Of a stretch of 64,000 nt of DNA, positions 39,155 to 47,342 are shown in pieces (position 1 is the first letter of the stretch; every line of letters starts with the position of its first letter). The translations under genes were made by a program, and so were the position numbers. This DNA is from Millisia brevis NBRC 105863 (GTDB taxonomy: Bacteria; Actinomycetota; Actinomycetes; Mycobacteriales; Mycobacteriaceae), in contig NZ_BCRN01000006.1 of the NCBI RefSeq assembly GCF_001552615.1, positions 248,001-312,000 of the forward strand, written 5' to 3'. The notes under the pieces are model-generated. The model was not told where the DNA came from. It saw only the letters and a program-made list of their open reading frames with translations, and did not search any database.

Positions 39155-40285
39155 CTACCCGCCGAGCACCACGTGACCGGCCGCCGGCCCCGCCGCCGAG
39201 GCGGACTCGACGTCTCCGGACCGCGCGGCGGTCGCGGAGTCGGCGTCCGGCTCGCGGTCCGACGCCGACCAGACGTGCACCTCTCCGCGCACCTCGACGG
39301 TCACCGCGTCCCCGGGTGCCGGCGCCTCGATCGAGGGGGCGCGCACGGTCAGGAGCGCACCCGACCCCGGATCGACCCGGGCGACCACGTCGTGCCCGAA
39401 GTACCGCACATCCCGGACCCGAGCCAGCGCCCCGGAGTTCGACGTGACCACGAGTTGTTCGGGCCGGATCAACACGTCGACCGGCCCGTCGGGGACCGAC
39501 GAATCCCCGTCGACGGGCAACTCCCCCACCGCGGTGGTCACCGTCGACCCCGAGCGCGTGCCGGTCAGCACATTGGCCTCGCCGACGAATTCCGCCACCC
39601 ACCGATTCACCGGCCGCCCGTAGACGTCCGCCGGGCGGTCGACCTGTACCAGGCGCCCGTCGCGCAGGACGGCCACCCGGTCGCCCAGGGCGAGCGCTTC
39701 GGACCGATCGTGGGTGATCAACATGGCGGTGATCCCGGACCGCCGCAGGTCGGCGATCACCTCCTGCCGCACATGTTCGCGCAGCGATGCGTCCAACGAG
39801 GCGAACGGTTCGTCGAGCAGGATCAGGTCCGGATGCGGGGCCATCGCCCGGGCGAGGGCGACGCGTTGTTGTTGGCCGCCGGAGAGCTGGTGCGGCATCC
39901 GGTCGGCCAGTCCGTCGAGTTGCATCGCCGCCAACAGCTCGCGCACCCGATCGTCGCGGGCGGCCGCTCGTCGGCGCCGCAGGCCGGGGAGGCCATAGGC
40001 GACGTTGCCGGCGACGGTCAGATGCGGGAAGAGGGCGCCGTCCTGCGGGACCAGCCCGATCCGCCGCTTCTCCGGGCGGACGCCGACCAGGTCGCGGTCG
40101 CCCAGGCGCAGCCGCCCGGAGCCGTGCGGGTGCAGCCCGGCGATCACCCGCAGCAGGGTGGTCTTGCCGCTCCCGGAGGGGCCGACCACGACCATCACGT
40201 CCCCGTCGCCGACGGTCAGGGAGACCTCGCGCAGGACGTCGCCGCGGCCGTGTCCGGCGGTCAGATTGTCGATCTCGAGCCTCAT
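39155..40285 (-). CDS. Fe(III) ABC transporter ATP-binding protein
   Basis: A 376-residue ATPase of the FbpC/AfuC ferric-iron and polyamine class. Walker A GPSGSGKTT (about 35), Q-loop PQDGALFPHLTV, signature LSGGQQQRVALARA, Walker B LILLDEPFASLD and switch His ITHDRSEA are intact. A TOBE-like domain follows (about 240-345). It is the third gene of the importer operon, separated from the permease by a 24-bp tandem repeat. The short tail is rich in Ala and Ser. Confidence 0.9.
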   Translation of the reverse strand: MRLEIDNLTAGHGRGDVLREVSLTVGDGDVMVVVGPSGSGKTTLLRVIAGLHPHGSGRLRLGDRDLVGVRPEKRRIGLVPQDGALFPHLTVAGNVAYGLPGLRRRRAAARDDRVRELLAAMQLDGLADRMPHQLSGGQQQRVALARAMAPHPDLILLDEPFASLDASLREHVRQEVIADLRRSGITAMLITHDRSEALALGDRVAVLRDGRLVQVDRPADVYGRPVNRWVAEFVGEANVLTGTRSGSTVTTAVGELPVDGDSSVPDGPVDVLIRPEQLVVTSNSGALARVRDVRYFGHDVVARVDPGSGALLTVRAPSIEAPAPGDAVTVEVRGEVHVWSASDREPDADSATAARSGDVESASAAGPAAGHVVLGG

Positions 40286-40325
40286 GGGCGGTTCCTCACC
40301 GTCGGGATCACGCCGGGTCGCACCG

Positions 40326-40437
40326 TCACAGGCGGGCCGCCTCGTCCGGTCACAGGCGGGCCGCCCAGCACCATCACAGGCGGGCCGCCCAGCACCATCA
40401 CAGGCGGGCCGCCCAGCACCATCACAGGCGTACCGCC
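40326..40437. repeat. 24-bp tandem repeat containing the permease stop codon
   Basis: Units start at 40326, 40350, 40374, 40398 and 40422, exactly 24 bp apart, beginning TCACAGGCGGGCCGCC; the middle copies are identical. On the minus strand each unit ends CCTGTGA, and the TGA at 40424-40422 is the real stop of the permease. The copies fill the gap to the ATPase gene, so four further in-frame TGAs follow. Confidence 0.9.
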
Positions 40438-41909
40438 GAGCGGGCCAGCAGCCAGGCGGGCAGGATGCCGATCACCACCAGCAGCAGCCCGATCGGCGCG
40501 GCCGCGCCGTAGGCGCCGAGCGTCGTCTTCGACCACAGCTCGGTGGTCAGCGTCTCCACCCCGATCGGCCGCAACATCAGCGTCGCGGGCAGTTCCTTCA
40601 TCACCGACACCAGTACCAGCATCCAGCCGGCCACGACGCCCGGCAATGCGACCGGCAGGGTCACGCGCAGGAAGGTGCGGGTCGGACCGGTGCCGAGCGT
40701 GCGCGACGCCTCCTCGATACCGGGCGCGATCGCCCCGAAGGCGCTGCGCGAGGAGCCGATCGATTTGGAGATGAACAGAATCACGTACGCCGCCAACAAC
40801 ATCGGCAACGTCTGGTAGGCGAACGGCAGCAGCGCCAGGAAGGCGGCCACCAGACCGAGCGCGATCACCACCCCCGGCAGGCCGTCGCCGAGGAAGGACA
40901 CCGACTCGAGCGTCGCGACCACCCGGTCCCGATATCGCGCCGCGAGGTAGCTGATCGGCAACGCCGCGAGGACGGCCAGGGTCGCGGCGATCGCGCCGAT
41001 GGTCATCGTCGAGATCGTCGCCTCCAGCAGCCGGTTGGTGGTCGTCCGATAGCGGTCGCCGCGCGTCGCCCGCAGGATCATCGCCGCGAGCGGGAACGCG
41101 ACCGAGACCGTCACCAACGCCGCGAGGAAGGTGCAGTAGAGCGCTGCGGTCGCCCGGCCGACCGGCGCCGCGGGCAGAAACAGCCCCCGCGCCGACCGCT
41201 GCCGATCCGCCGTTCGGCGGCGCAGCAGGCGCTCCCCGACGATGCACACCAGGGCCAATACCGCCAGGACCAGCGAGGTGGCCGCTGCGGCCGACCGGTT
41301 GATACCGCCGGTGAACAGACCGTAGATCCCGGTGGTCAGGGTCTCGTAGCGCAGGATCGCCGGCGCCCCGAAGTCCGAGAGGGCGTAGAGCGCGGCCAGC
41401 AGGGTGCCCGCCAACGCGGCCGGGAGAATTTGCGGCAGGGTGACGGTGACGAAGACCCGGATGGCCGAGCGGCCCAGCGTTCGGGCGACGTCGGCCGGTG
41501 CGTGGTCGGCGATCGCGAGGGCACTCATCGTCGGCACCGCGACCAGCGGGCTGCACGACAGTACCAGGATCGCCGCGAGCGGCCAGAAGCCGCGGGTCCC
41601 CGGAAATGCGGCCACCCAGGCGAAGGCCGCCACATAGGACGGCACCGCCAGCGGCAGGCAGACCGCGATCCACCACACCCGCCGTCCCGGCAAGCGGTGT
41701 CGGGCGACCATCCAGGCGGACGCCACCCCCAACACGAACGATCCGCAGGCGACGACCGCCGCCAGGGACATCGTGTTGATCATCAGCGTCAACGTTCGCG
41801 GTCGCACCACGATCGCCCAGGCCTGATCGAAGCCCGAGGACATCGCCCGCGGGACCAGAAAGATCAACGGCAGCAGCGTCAGAGCGGCAACCGCGGCCGC
41901 GCATACCAA
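40422..41909 (-). CDS. Fe(III) ABC transporter permease (FbpB type, fused two-domain)
   Basis: About 495 residues with roughly twelve helices and two binding-protein-dependent transport domains, each with an EAA-type loop (ADVARTLGRSAIRVF and EEASRTLGTGPTRTFLRVTLP). It forms the membrane pore of the ferric-iron importer. TTG 41909 is the first standard start, but the frame reads on upstream as a plausible basic N-terminus (TTRRPPVVAL) to a CTG at 41969 that overlaps the binding-protein stop. A 32-bp inverted repeat lies in that interval. The start is therefore uncertain. Confidence 0.85.
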   Translation of the reverse strand: MVCAAAVAALTLLPLIFLVPRAMSSGFDQAWAIVVRPRTLTLMINTMSLAAVVACGSFVLGVASAWMVARHRLPGRRVWWIAVCLPLAVPSYVAAFAWVAAFPGTRGFWPLAAILVLSCSPLVAVPTMSALAIADHAPADVARTLGRSAIRVFVTVTLPQILPAALAGTLLAALYALSDFGAPAILRYETLTTGIYGLFTGGINRSAAAATSLVLAVLALVCIVGERLLRRRTADRQRSARGLFLPAAPVGRATAALYCTFLAALVTVSVAFPLAAMILRATRGDRYRTTTNRLLEATISTMTIGAIAATLAVLAALPISYLAARYRDRVVATLESVSFLGDGLPGVVIALGLVAAFLALLPFAYQTLPMLLAAYVILFISKSIGSSRSAFGAIAPGIEEASRTLGTGPTRTFLRVTLPVALPGVVAGWMLVLVSVMKELPATLMLRPIGVETLTTELWSKTTLGAYGAAAPIGLLLVVIGILPAWLLARSAVRL

Positions 41910-41914
41910 CGCAA

Positions 41915-41946
41915 CGACCGGGGGACGACGTGTCGTCCCCCGGTCG
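41915..41946. repeat. 32-bp perfect inverted repeat between binding-protein and permease genes
   Basis: CGACCGGGGGACGAC (41915-41929), GT, GTCGTCCCCCGGTCG (41932-41946): 15-bp arms with no mismatch. In RNA it would form a very stable hairpin between the two cistrons. This is typical of import operons in which the binding-protein message is stabilised and the permease is expressed less. Confidence 0.85.
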
Positions 41947-41965
41947 GCGCGGATGGCTACTGCGG

Positions 41966-43024
41966 TCAGAGCAGACCCACGGAGGTCAGCAACTGCACCG
42001 TCTGCTCGAGCGAATCGAGCTGCGAGAGATCGATATCCGGCTCACCGAGCTGGTCGAGCGGCGGCACGTCCCGAGGACCGTCCAGACCCGGAGCCAGCGG
42101 GTACTCGTAGGTCTCCTCGACGAAGTAGGTCTGCGCGTCCGAGGACACCAGGTACTCGACGAACGCGCGGGCGTCCTCCGACTCGGCGGCGGTGTTGATG
42201 ATGCCGGCGCCGGTCACGTTCACCAGAGCCGAGACCGAACCCGGATCGCCGAACTTCAGCTGCGCGCGCAGCGTGGTGGGATCCTGCTCGGAGCGGGCCC
42301 AGTAGTAGTGGTTGATCAGGCCGATCTCGACCGCGCCGGTGTTGACCGCTTCGAGGACCTCACCGTTGCGGGCGAAGATCTGCGCGTCGTTCGCGATCAG
42401 ACCTTCGAGCCATTCGCGGGCCCGATCCTCACCCTCGAGCACCCGGATCGCGGTGACGTGGGCCTGGAAGGAGGCGTTGGTCGGAACGATCGCGACGCGG
42501 CCGTTCCACTCCGGCTCGGTGAACGCGAAGATGTCGCCCGGCACCTGGTCGGCCGAGAGCCGCTCGCTGTCGTAGGCGACCACGCGGGCGCGACCGGTCA
42601 GGCCGACCCAGGAGCCGTCCCGCGAGGTGTACTCGGTGGCGACCGCGTCGGAGATCTCGGTGGGCAGCGTGGCGAACAGACCCGCGGCGCTGACCGCACC
42701 GAGCGCGCCCGCATCCTGCGAGAGGAAGACGTGAGCGGGGGTGTCCTCCCCCTCCTCCAGCAGCTGGGCGGCCAACTCGGTGGTGCCGGCGTAGCGCACG
42801 TCCACCGAGATACCGCTGCTCTGCTCGAACTGCTCGATCAGCGGATCGATCAGCTCGGCGTCGCGGCCGGAGTAGACGACCAGCGTCTCGGTGCTTGCCT
42901 CGGCGGTCGTGGTGTCCGTCGAGTCGGCGGTGGTGTCGGTGGAACTGGAGCAGCCGGCCAGGAGCAGGGCGGCGGCGGCAGTGGCAGCGGCGGTACGCGC
43001 AGCGGCTTGTCGGAGTGTGAACAT
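41966..43024 (-). CDS. Fe(III) ABC transporter substrate-binding lipoprotein
   Basis: A 352-residue extracytoplasmic binding protein of the FbpA/FutA class. The lipobox LLLAGC lies at about residue 22 after a basic signal peptide, so it is a lipoprotein. LVVYSGRDAELIDPLIEQFE begins the mature fold, and the Tyr-rich INHYYWAR holds the paired tyrosines that coordinate iron in the family. It is first in the operon; an IdeR-type box lies about 40 bp upstream. ATG 43024 follows GAAAGAG. Confidence 0.9.
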   Translation of the reverse strand: MFTLRQAAARTAAATAAAALLLAGCSSSTDTTADSTDTTTAEASTETLVVYSGRDAELIDPLIEQFEQSSGISVDVRYAGTTELAAQLLEEGEDTPAHVFLSQDAGALGAVSAAGLFATLPTEISDAVATEYTSRDGSWVGLTGRARVVAYDSERLSADQVPGDIFAFTEPEWNGRVAIVPTNASFQAHVTAIRVLEGEDRAREWLEGLIANDAQIFARNGEVLEAVNTGAVEIGLINHYYWARSEQDPTTLRAQLKFGDPGSVSALVNVTGAGIINTAAESEDARAFVEYLVSSDAQTYFVEETYEYPLAPGLDGPRDVPPLDQLGEPDIDLSQLDSLEQTVQLLTSVGLL

Positions 43025-43064
43025 CACGCTCTTTCGTCTGGATTTTCGCAAATGTCTGTTTTGC

Positions 43065-43083
43065 TCGGGCCAGGCTAACCTCA
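43065..43083 (-). promoter_or_regulatory. IdeR/DtxR-type iron box of the Fe(III) importer operon
   Basis: TCGGGCCAGGCTAACCTCA matches the 19-bp consensus at about 14 positions, with the core AGGCTAACCT perfect. It lies 41 bp before the binding-protein ATG, so iron-bound IdeR should repress the importer. Confidence 0.75.
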
Positions 43084-43162
43084 CGTAGGTCTGCCTGTCC
43101 AAGGGTTCCTCGAATCCGGACACGTGGAGGTCCGGTGGACCGCGCGCGGTTTCGTCTGCACG

Positions 43163-43179
43163 GAATACCCGGCGGGGGT
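43163..43179 (+). promoter_or_regulatory. CsoR operator
   Basis: ATACCC, GGCGG, GGGTAT is a perfect dyad and agrees at 15 of 17 positions with the Bacillus copZA-type CsoR site ATACCCTACGGGGGTAT as I remember it. It lies about 90 bp before the csoR ATG, which suggests copper-relieved autorepression. Confidence 0.75.
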
Positions 43180-43269
43180 ATAAAGGCATCAGGTGTCGGC
43201 ACCGCTCACAGCCCGGATCGGTACCGGCCGCACACTGCGACCGCACGGTCACCTTCCGAAAGGACCTCG

Positions 43270-43629
43270 ATGAGCGATCCGACGAGCCCGCCGGACGAGA
43301 CCACCGAAGCGACGGATACGCACGACGCGGCGTCCGGCCATCACGCGCACCACGGATACATCGGCGACAAGCAGCGCTATCTGTCCCGGCTCAAGCGCAT
43401 CGAGGGACAGGTGCGCGGGGTCCACCGGATGGTCGACGAGGAGCAGTACTGCATCGACATCCTCACGCAGATCTCGGCGCTCACCAGCGCGCTCGAGAAT
43501 GTCGCGCTGGGACTGCTCGACGATCACCTCGCCCATTGCGTCGTCAACGCGGCGAAGGAAGGCGGCCCGGAGGCCGAGGTGAAGCTCAAGGAGGCGTCGG
43601 CGGCCATCGCCCGGCTCGTCCGGTCCTGA
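43270..43629 (+). CDS. csoR: CsoR family copper-sensing repressor
   Basis: A 119-residue all-helical DUF156 repressor. The Cu(I) ligand set of CsoR is present: Cys61 (EEQYCIDIL), His86 and Cys90 (DDHLAHCVV). YLSRLKRIEGQVRGVHRMV is the conserved DNA-contact helix. The 30-residue N-terminal extension is His rich (HDAASGHHAHHGY) and may bind extra copper. ATG 43270 has AAAGGA upstream. No copper ATPase or CopZ gene is nearby, so it may act at a distance or only on itself. Confidence 0.9.
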   Translation: MSDPTSPPDETTEATDTHDAASGHHAHHGYIGDKQRYLSRLKRIEGQVRGVHRMVDEEQYCIDILTQISALTSALENVALGLLDDHLAHCVVNAAKEGGPEAEVKLKEASAAIARLVRS

Positions 43630-43640
43630 CGGCCGACACC

Positions 43641-43680
43641 CGACCCCGGCGGCGGGGAGCCATCCGTCGCCGCCGGGTCG
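43641..43680. terminator. Hairpin between convergent csoR and phosphoketolase genes
   Basis: CGACCCCGGCGGCG (43641-43654) pairs with CGCCGCCGGGTCG (43668-43680), with one bulged C. Confidence 0.6.
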
Positions 43681-43718
43681 GGGATTATTCGCTGCCTTCG
43701 AGTCGGGGATTATTCGTT
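43677..43718. repeat. 25-bp duplication containing the phosphoketolase stop codon
   Basis: GTCGGGGATTATTCG occurs at 43677 and at 43702. On the minus strand each copy reads CGAATAATCCCCGAC, and the inner one provides the TAA stop (43712-43710) of the phosphoketolase gene. Confidence 0.85.
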
Positions 43719-46181
43719 GTCGCCGCCGGTGGCGAGCGTCCCGTCCAGGGTCGCCGCGCCGCCGAGTTCCCGTGCGGCGGGCCACATCCAGTCGCGCACC
43801 TCCGGCAGATCGTCACCGTGGGTGCGGGTGTACTCGCGGGCGGCGATGCGCTTGTCCACCATCTGCTGACGCAGCGTCGCGCAGGTCGATCCCAGGTGCT
43901 CCACCCGGTCGATCACGTCGATCACCAGGTGGAAGCGGTCGAGGTCGTTGAGCATCACCATGTCGAAGGGCGTGGTGGTCGTGCCCTCCTCCTTGTACCC
44001 GCGCACGTGCAGGTTGTTGTGACCGGTGCGCCGGTAGGTCAACCGATGGATCAGCCACGGGTAGCCGTGGAAGGCGAAGATCACCGGCTTGTCGCGGGTG
44101 AAGATCATGTCGAAGTCCCGGTCGGACAGGCCGTGCGGATGCTCCGACTCGTCCTGCAGGCGCATCAGATCGACGACGTTGACGAACCGCACCTTCAGAT
44201 CGGGCAGGTGGGTGCGCAGCAGGTCCGCGGCCGCCAGCGCCTCGAGGGTCGGGACGTCACCGGCCGACGCGAGCACCACGTCGGGATCGGTGCCGAGCAC
44301 CTCCGAACCAGCCCACTCCCAGATACCCAGGCCCCGCGTGCAGTGCGCGATCGCCTCGGACATCGTCAGGAAGTTCGGCGCCGGCTGCTTTCCGGCGACG
44401 ACGACGTTCACGTACTGCCGCGACCGCAGGCAGTGGTCGTAGGTCGACAGCAGCGTATTGGCGTCCGGCGGCAGATAGACCCGGACCACCTCGGCGCTCT
44501 TGTTGACCACGTGGTCGATGAAGCCCGGGTCCTGGTGCGAGAAACCGTTGTGGTCCTGGCGCCATACATGGCTCGACAGCAGGTAGTTCAGGCTCGCGAT
44601 CGGCCGCCGCCAGGGGATGTCGTTGGTGATCTTCAGCCACTTGGCGTGCTGGTTGAACATCGAGTCGATGATGTGGACGAAGGCCTCGTAGCAGTTGAAC
44701 AGCCCGTGCCGGCCGGTCAGCAGATACCCCTCGAGCCAACCCTGGCACTGATGCTCGGAGAGCATCTCGACCACGCGACCGATGCGGGCGAGGTGTTCGT
44801 CGACCTCCGGGCCGTAGAAGTCGGCGTTCCATTGCTTGTCGGTGACCTCGAAGACCGGCTGCAGCCGATTCGACGCGGTCTCGTCGGGGCCGAAGATCAG
44901 GAAGTTGTCCGGATTGCGCCGGACGACCTCGGTGAGCCACTGGCCGAGCACCTTGGTCGCCTCGGCGATCGTCGCCCCGGGCACCGGCACGTCGACCGCG
45001 AATTCCCGGAAGTCCGGCAGCCGCAGATCCTTCAGCAGCAGGCCGCCGTTGGTGTGCGGGTTGTCGCTCATCCGCAGGTGACCGGCGGGCGCCAATTCGG
45101 CGATCCGCGGGTCGAGGATGCCATCGGCGTCGAACAATTCGTCGGCCCGGTAGGAACCCAGCCACTGGGCGAGGACCTCGAGGTGTTCGGGGGTGTCGCG
45201 GGCACTCGCGAGCGGAACCTGGTGCGCCCGCCACGATCCCGTGGTCTTCTTGCCGTCGATCTCCGCGGGGCCGGTCCAGCCCTTGGGCGTACGGAAGACG
45301 ATCATCGGCCAGCGCGGCCGGCTCTCGTCTCCGTCCGCGGCACGCTGCTTGATAACGGCGATTTCGGTCATCACCTCGTCGAGCAGCGCGGCGAAGCGTC
45401 GATGCGCGTCGAGGTGGTCGTCGTCCTCGGTCGCGGTGAAGAAGTACGGCTCGTGGCCGTATCCGATCATCAGCGCCCGCAGTTCGTCCTCCGGAATGCG
45501 GGCCAGGATGGTCGGATTCGCGATCTTGTAGCCGTTGAGGTGCAGGATCGGCAGCACGACGCCGTCCTTGAGTGGATGCACCAGCTTATTGGAATGCCAG
45601 CTGGTGGCCAGCGCTCCGGTTTCCGCTTCGCCGTCGCCGACCACCGCGGCCACCAACAGATCCGGGTTGTCGAAGGCGGCGCCGTAGGCATGCGACAACG
45701 CGTAGCCGAGCTCGCCGCCCTCGTGGATCGAGCCGGGGGTCTCCGGCGCGACGTGCGAGGGGATGCCACCCGGGAAGGAGAACTGCCGGAACAGCCGGCG
45801 CAATCCCTCGGTGTCCTGCGAGATATCCGGATAGACCTCGGTATAGGTGCCGTCGAGGTAGGCGCCGGCGACGAGACCGGGTCCGCCGTGGCCGGGCCCG
45901 GTGATGTAGATCGTCGACTGGCCGCGCTCCTTGATCATGCGATTGAGGTGCGCGTAGAGGAAGTTCAGCCCCGGGGTGGTCCCCCAGTGGCCGAGCAGCC
46001 GCGGCTTGACATCGTCGCGGGTCAACGCGGTACGCATCAGGGGGTTGTCCAGCAGGTAGATCTGGCCCACCGACAGGTAGTTCGCGGCGCGCCACCACCC
46101 GTCGATTCGGGCGAGCGTCTCGCTCGACAACACCTCGGGCTCCACCGGCTGCCAGGACACGGGCTTCGCGGTCGCGGTCAT
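43710..46181 (-). CDS. xfp: Phosphoketolase (xylulose-5-phosphate/fructose-6-phosphate)
   Basis: An 823-residue thiamine diphosphate enzyme that splits xylulose 5-phosphate (or fructose 6-phosphate) with phosphate into acetyl phosphate and a shorter sugar phosphate. [15 protein letters not shown] and GPGHGGPG near the N-terminus hold active-site histidines, and [20 protein letters not shown] is the ThDP motif. Length is normal. The start could be ATG 46181 (MTATAKPV) or 46190, three codons earlier; spacing to GGAGGG is unhelpful. Acetyl phosphate formation bypasses the lower part of glycolysis. Confidence 0.95.
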   Translation of the reverse strand: MTATAKPVSWQPVEPEVLSSETLARIDGWWRAANYLSVGQIYLLDNPLMRTALTRDDVKPRLLGHWGTTPGLNFLYAHLNRMIKERGQSTIYITGPGHGGPGLVAGAYLDGTYTEVYPDISQDTEGLRRLFRQFSFPGGIPSHVAPETPGSIHEGGELGYALSHAYGAAFDNPDLLVAAVVGDGEAETGALATSWHSNKLVHPLKDGVVLPILHLNGYKIANPTILARIPEDELRALMIGYGHEPYFFTATEDDDHLDAHRRFAALLDEVMTEIAVIKQRAADGDESRPRWPMIVFRTPKGWTGPAEIDGKKTTGSWRAHQVPLASARDTPEHLEVLAQWLGSYRADELFDADGILDPRIAELAPAGHLRMSDNPHTNGGLLLKDLRLPDFREFAVDVPVPGATIAEATKVLGQWLTEVVRRNPDNFLIFGPDETASNRLQPVFEVTDKQWNADFYGPEVDEHLARIGRVVEMLSEHQCQGWLEGYLLTGRHGLFNCYEAFVHIIDSMFNQHAKWLKITNDIPWRRPIASLNYLLSSHVWRQDHNGFSHQDPGFIDHVVNKSAEVVRVYLPPDANTLLSTYDHCLRSRQYVNVVVAGKQPAPNFLTMSEAIAHCTRGLGIWEWAGSEVLGTDPDVVLASAGDVPTLEALAAADLLRTHLPDLKVRFVNVVDLMRLQDESEHPHGLSDRDFDMIFTRDKPVIFAFHGYPWLIHRLTYRRTGHNNLHVRGYKEEGTTTTPFDMVMLNDLDRFHLVIDVIDRVEHLGSTCATLRQQMVDKRIAAREYTRTHGDDLPEVRDWMWPAARELGGAATLDGTLATGGDNE

Positions 46182-46308
46182 ACCCTCCATTCAAGGCGCA
46201 CCCGGTGTCGGATGCGCGCCGGGCAACCAAGGTTTAACCCAAACTTCGATATAGCCGACTGCGGTTGGCCGAACAGCCATCGGCCGGCGCGAATCTCGAG
46301 TCCGCCGG

Positions 46309-46686
46309 TTACACCAATCCGCCGAGCAACAGCCCGAGTCCGGCGGCGGCCACCGCCGCGATCAGCACGCCGAAGCCGTTGACCACACCGAGTCGCCAGC
46401 GCCCCTGCTGAAACAGTCGCACCGTCTCGAAACTCGCGGTCGAAAAGGTGGTGTATCCACCCATGAAGCCCGCTCCCACAACCGAATACAGCACCGGCGG
46501 GAGGAATCCCGACGCGGCGACGCCGGCGGCGAGCCCCAGCAGGAACGATCCGCTGATATTGATGACGATCGTGCCCCGCGGTATCCGACCCGGAAAGCGG
46601 GACCGCAGAACGCCGTCGAGCATCAACCGACAGGCGGCTCCGACCCCTCCCGCGAGGGCCACGCAGACGAAGGCGAGCGCGCTCAT
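46309..46686 (-). CDS. crcB: Fluoride efflux transporter CrcB (second copy)
   Basis: A 125-residue, four-helix fluoride channel subunit. GGVGAACRLMLDG, GTIVINISGSFLLGLAAG and GAGFMGGYTTFSTASFE are the conserved Fluc motifs, with the Phe pair and the central Na+ site glycine region. ATG 46686 overlaps the stop of the other crcB gene (ATGA). The two probably form an antiparallel heterodimer. Confidence 0.93.
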   Translation of the reverse strand: MSALAFVCVALAGGVGAACRLMLDGVLRSRFPGRIPRGTIVINISGSFLLGLAAGVAASGFLPPVLYSVVGAGFMGGYTTFSTASFETVRLFQQGRWRLGVVNGFGVLIAAVAAAGLGLLLGGLV

Positions 46687-47165
46687 CGCGCTCCCCCGTG
46701 ACCGCGGCGGCCCACCAGCACCGCCGTCGCGATTCCGCAGACGGTCGCCGCCGCGCCGACGATCACCGTCACCAGGGCGTAGGCGATCGCCGCGCCGGGC
46801 CGTGCGGCACCGAAGAGGTGCGCGGTATCGAGGGCGAAGGTGCTGTACGTGGTGAAGCCGCCCATCACGCCGGTCCCGAGCAGCAGACGCATCCGACGGC
46901 GGATCCCCTCGTCCGGACCGCTGCGGGCGAGCGACTCGAGCAGCAGTCCGAGCAGGAACGCCCCGACGATGTTGATCATCCCGATCGTGTACGGGATCGC
47001 GTCGACGGCGGGAAAGCGCAGCGACAGGGCCTCGCGGATTCCGGTGCCGACGGTGCCGCCGGCCGCGACCAGCAGGATCGACGACGGCCGCAGGTGCAAA
47101 GGTCGCTCGATGTCCGGTTCGTCGGGGTCCGGATCGATCGGCCGATCGGCGTCGCCCGTCACCAC
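46683..47165 (-). CDS. crcB: Fluoride efflux transporter CrcB (first copy)
   Basis: A 160-residue CrcB with a 30-residue acidic N-terminal extension (DADRPIDPDPDEPDIE). Four helices follow with GGTVGTGIREALS, GMINIVGAFLLGLLLE and GTGVMGGFTTYSTFALD. GTG 47165 is the start used. It is the first gene of the crcB pair. I looked for a fluoride riboswitch in the 177 bp upstream and did not find the core. Confidence 0.92.
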   Translation of the reverse strand: MVTGDADRPIDPDPDEPDIERPLHLRPSSILLVAAGGTVGTGIREALSLRFPAVDAIPYTIGMINIVGAFLLGLLLESLARSGPDEGIRRRMRLLLGTGVMGGFTTYSTFALDTAHLFGAARPGAAIAYALVTVIVGAAATVCGIATAVLVGRRGHGGAR

Positions 47166-47267
47166 GCCCCGCCCCCGTCAACGCTGCTGATCACCACGTC
47201 GGAGACGGTACGGCCTCGCCCGAACGGGAGTGGACCCGCCGACGCCCTCCCCCACCGATCCACTCCT

Positions 47268-47282
47268 CCGTACAGTGTACGG
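47268..47282. promoter_or_regulatory. Perfect 15-bp palindrome between crcB and the UvrA-like gene
   Basis: CCGTACA, G, TGTACGG, in the divergent region, 61 bp before the UvrA-like ATG and 103 bp before crcB. A -10-like TAGCAT (47328-47333) lies downstream for the UvrA-like gene. It is a likely dimeric operator (TetR-type size); the binding protein is not in the window. Confidence 0.55.
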
Positions 47283-47342
47283 TGGCGCCTGTCGTTCGAT
47301 CGTCCTTCCGGTACTCCGACCGCCGCCTAGCATGGGACACCG

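Noticed and set aside
40326-40437. CRISPR-like array
   Set aside because: Direct 24-bp head-to-tail copies without spacers, and no cas genes; this is a tandem repeat. The same holds for 13537-13622 and 38349-38418.
47166-47342. Fluoride riboswitch before crcB
   Set aside because: The conserved GGxGATGG and CTGATGGC-like segments are not present on the minus strand.
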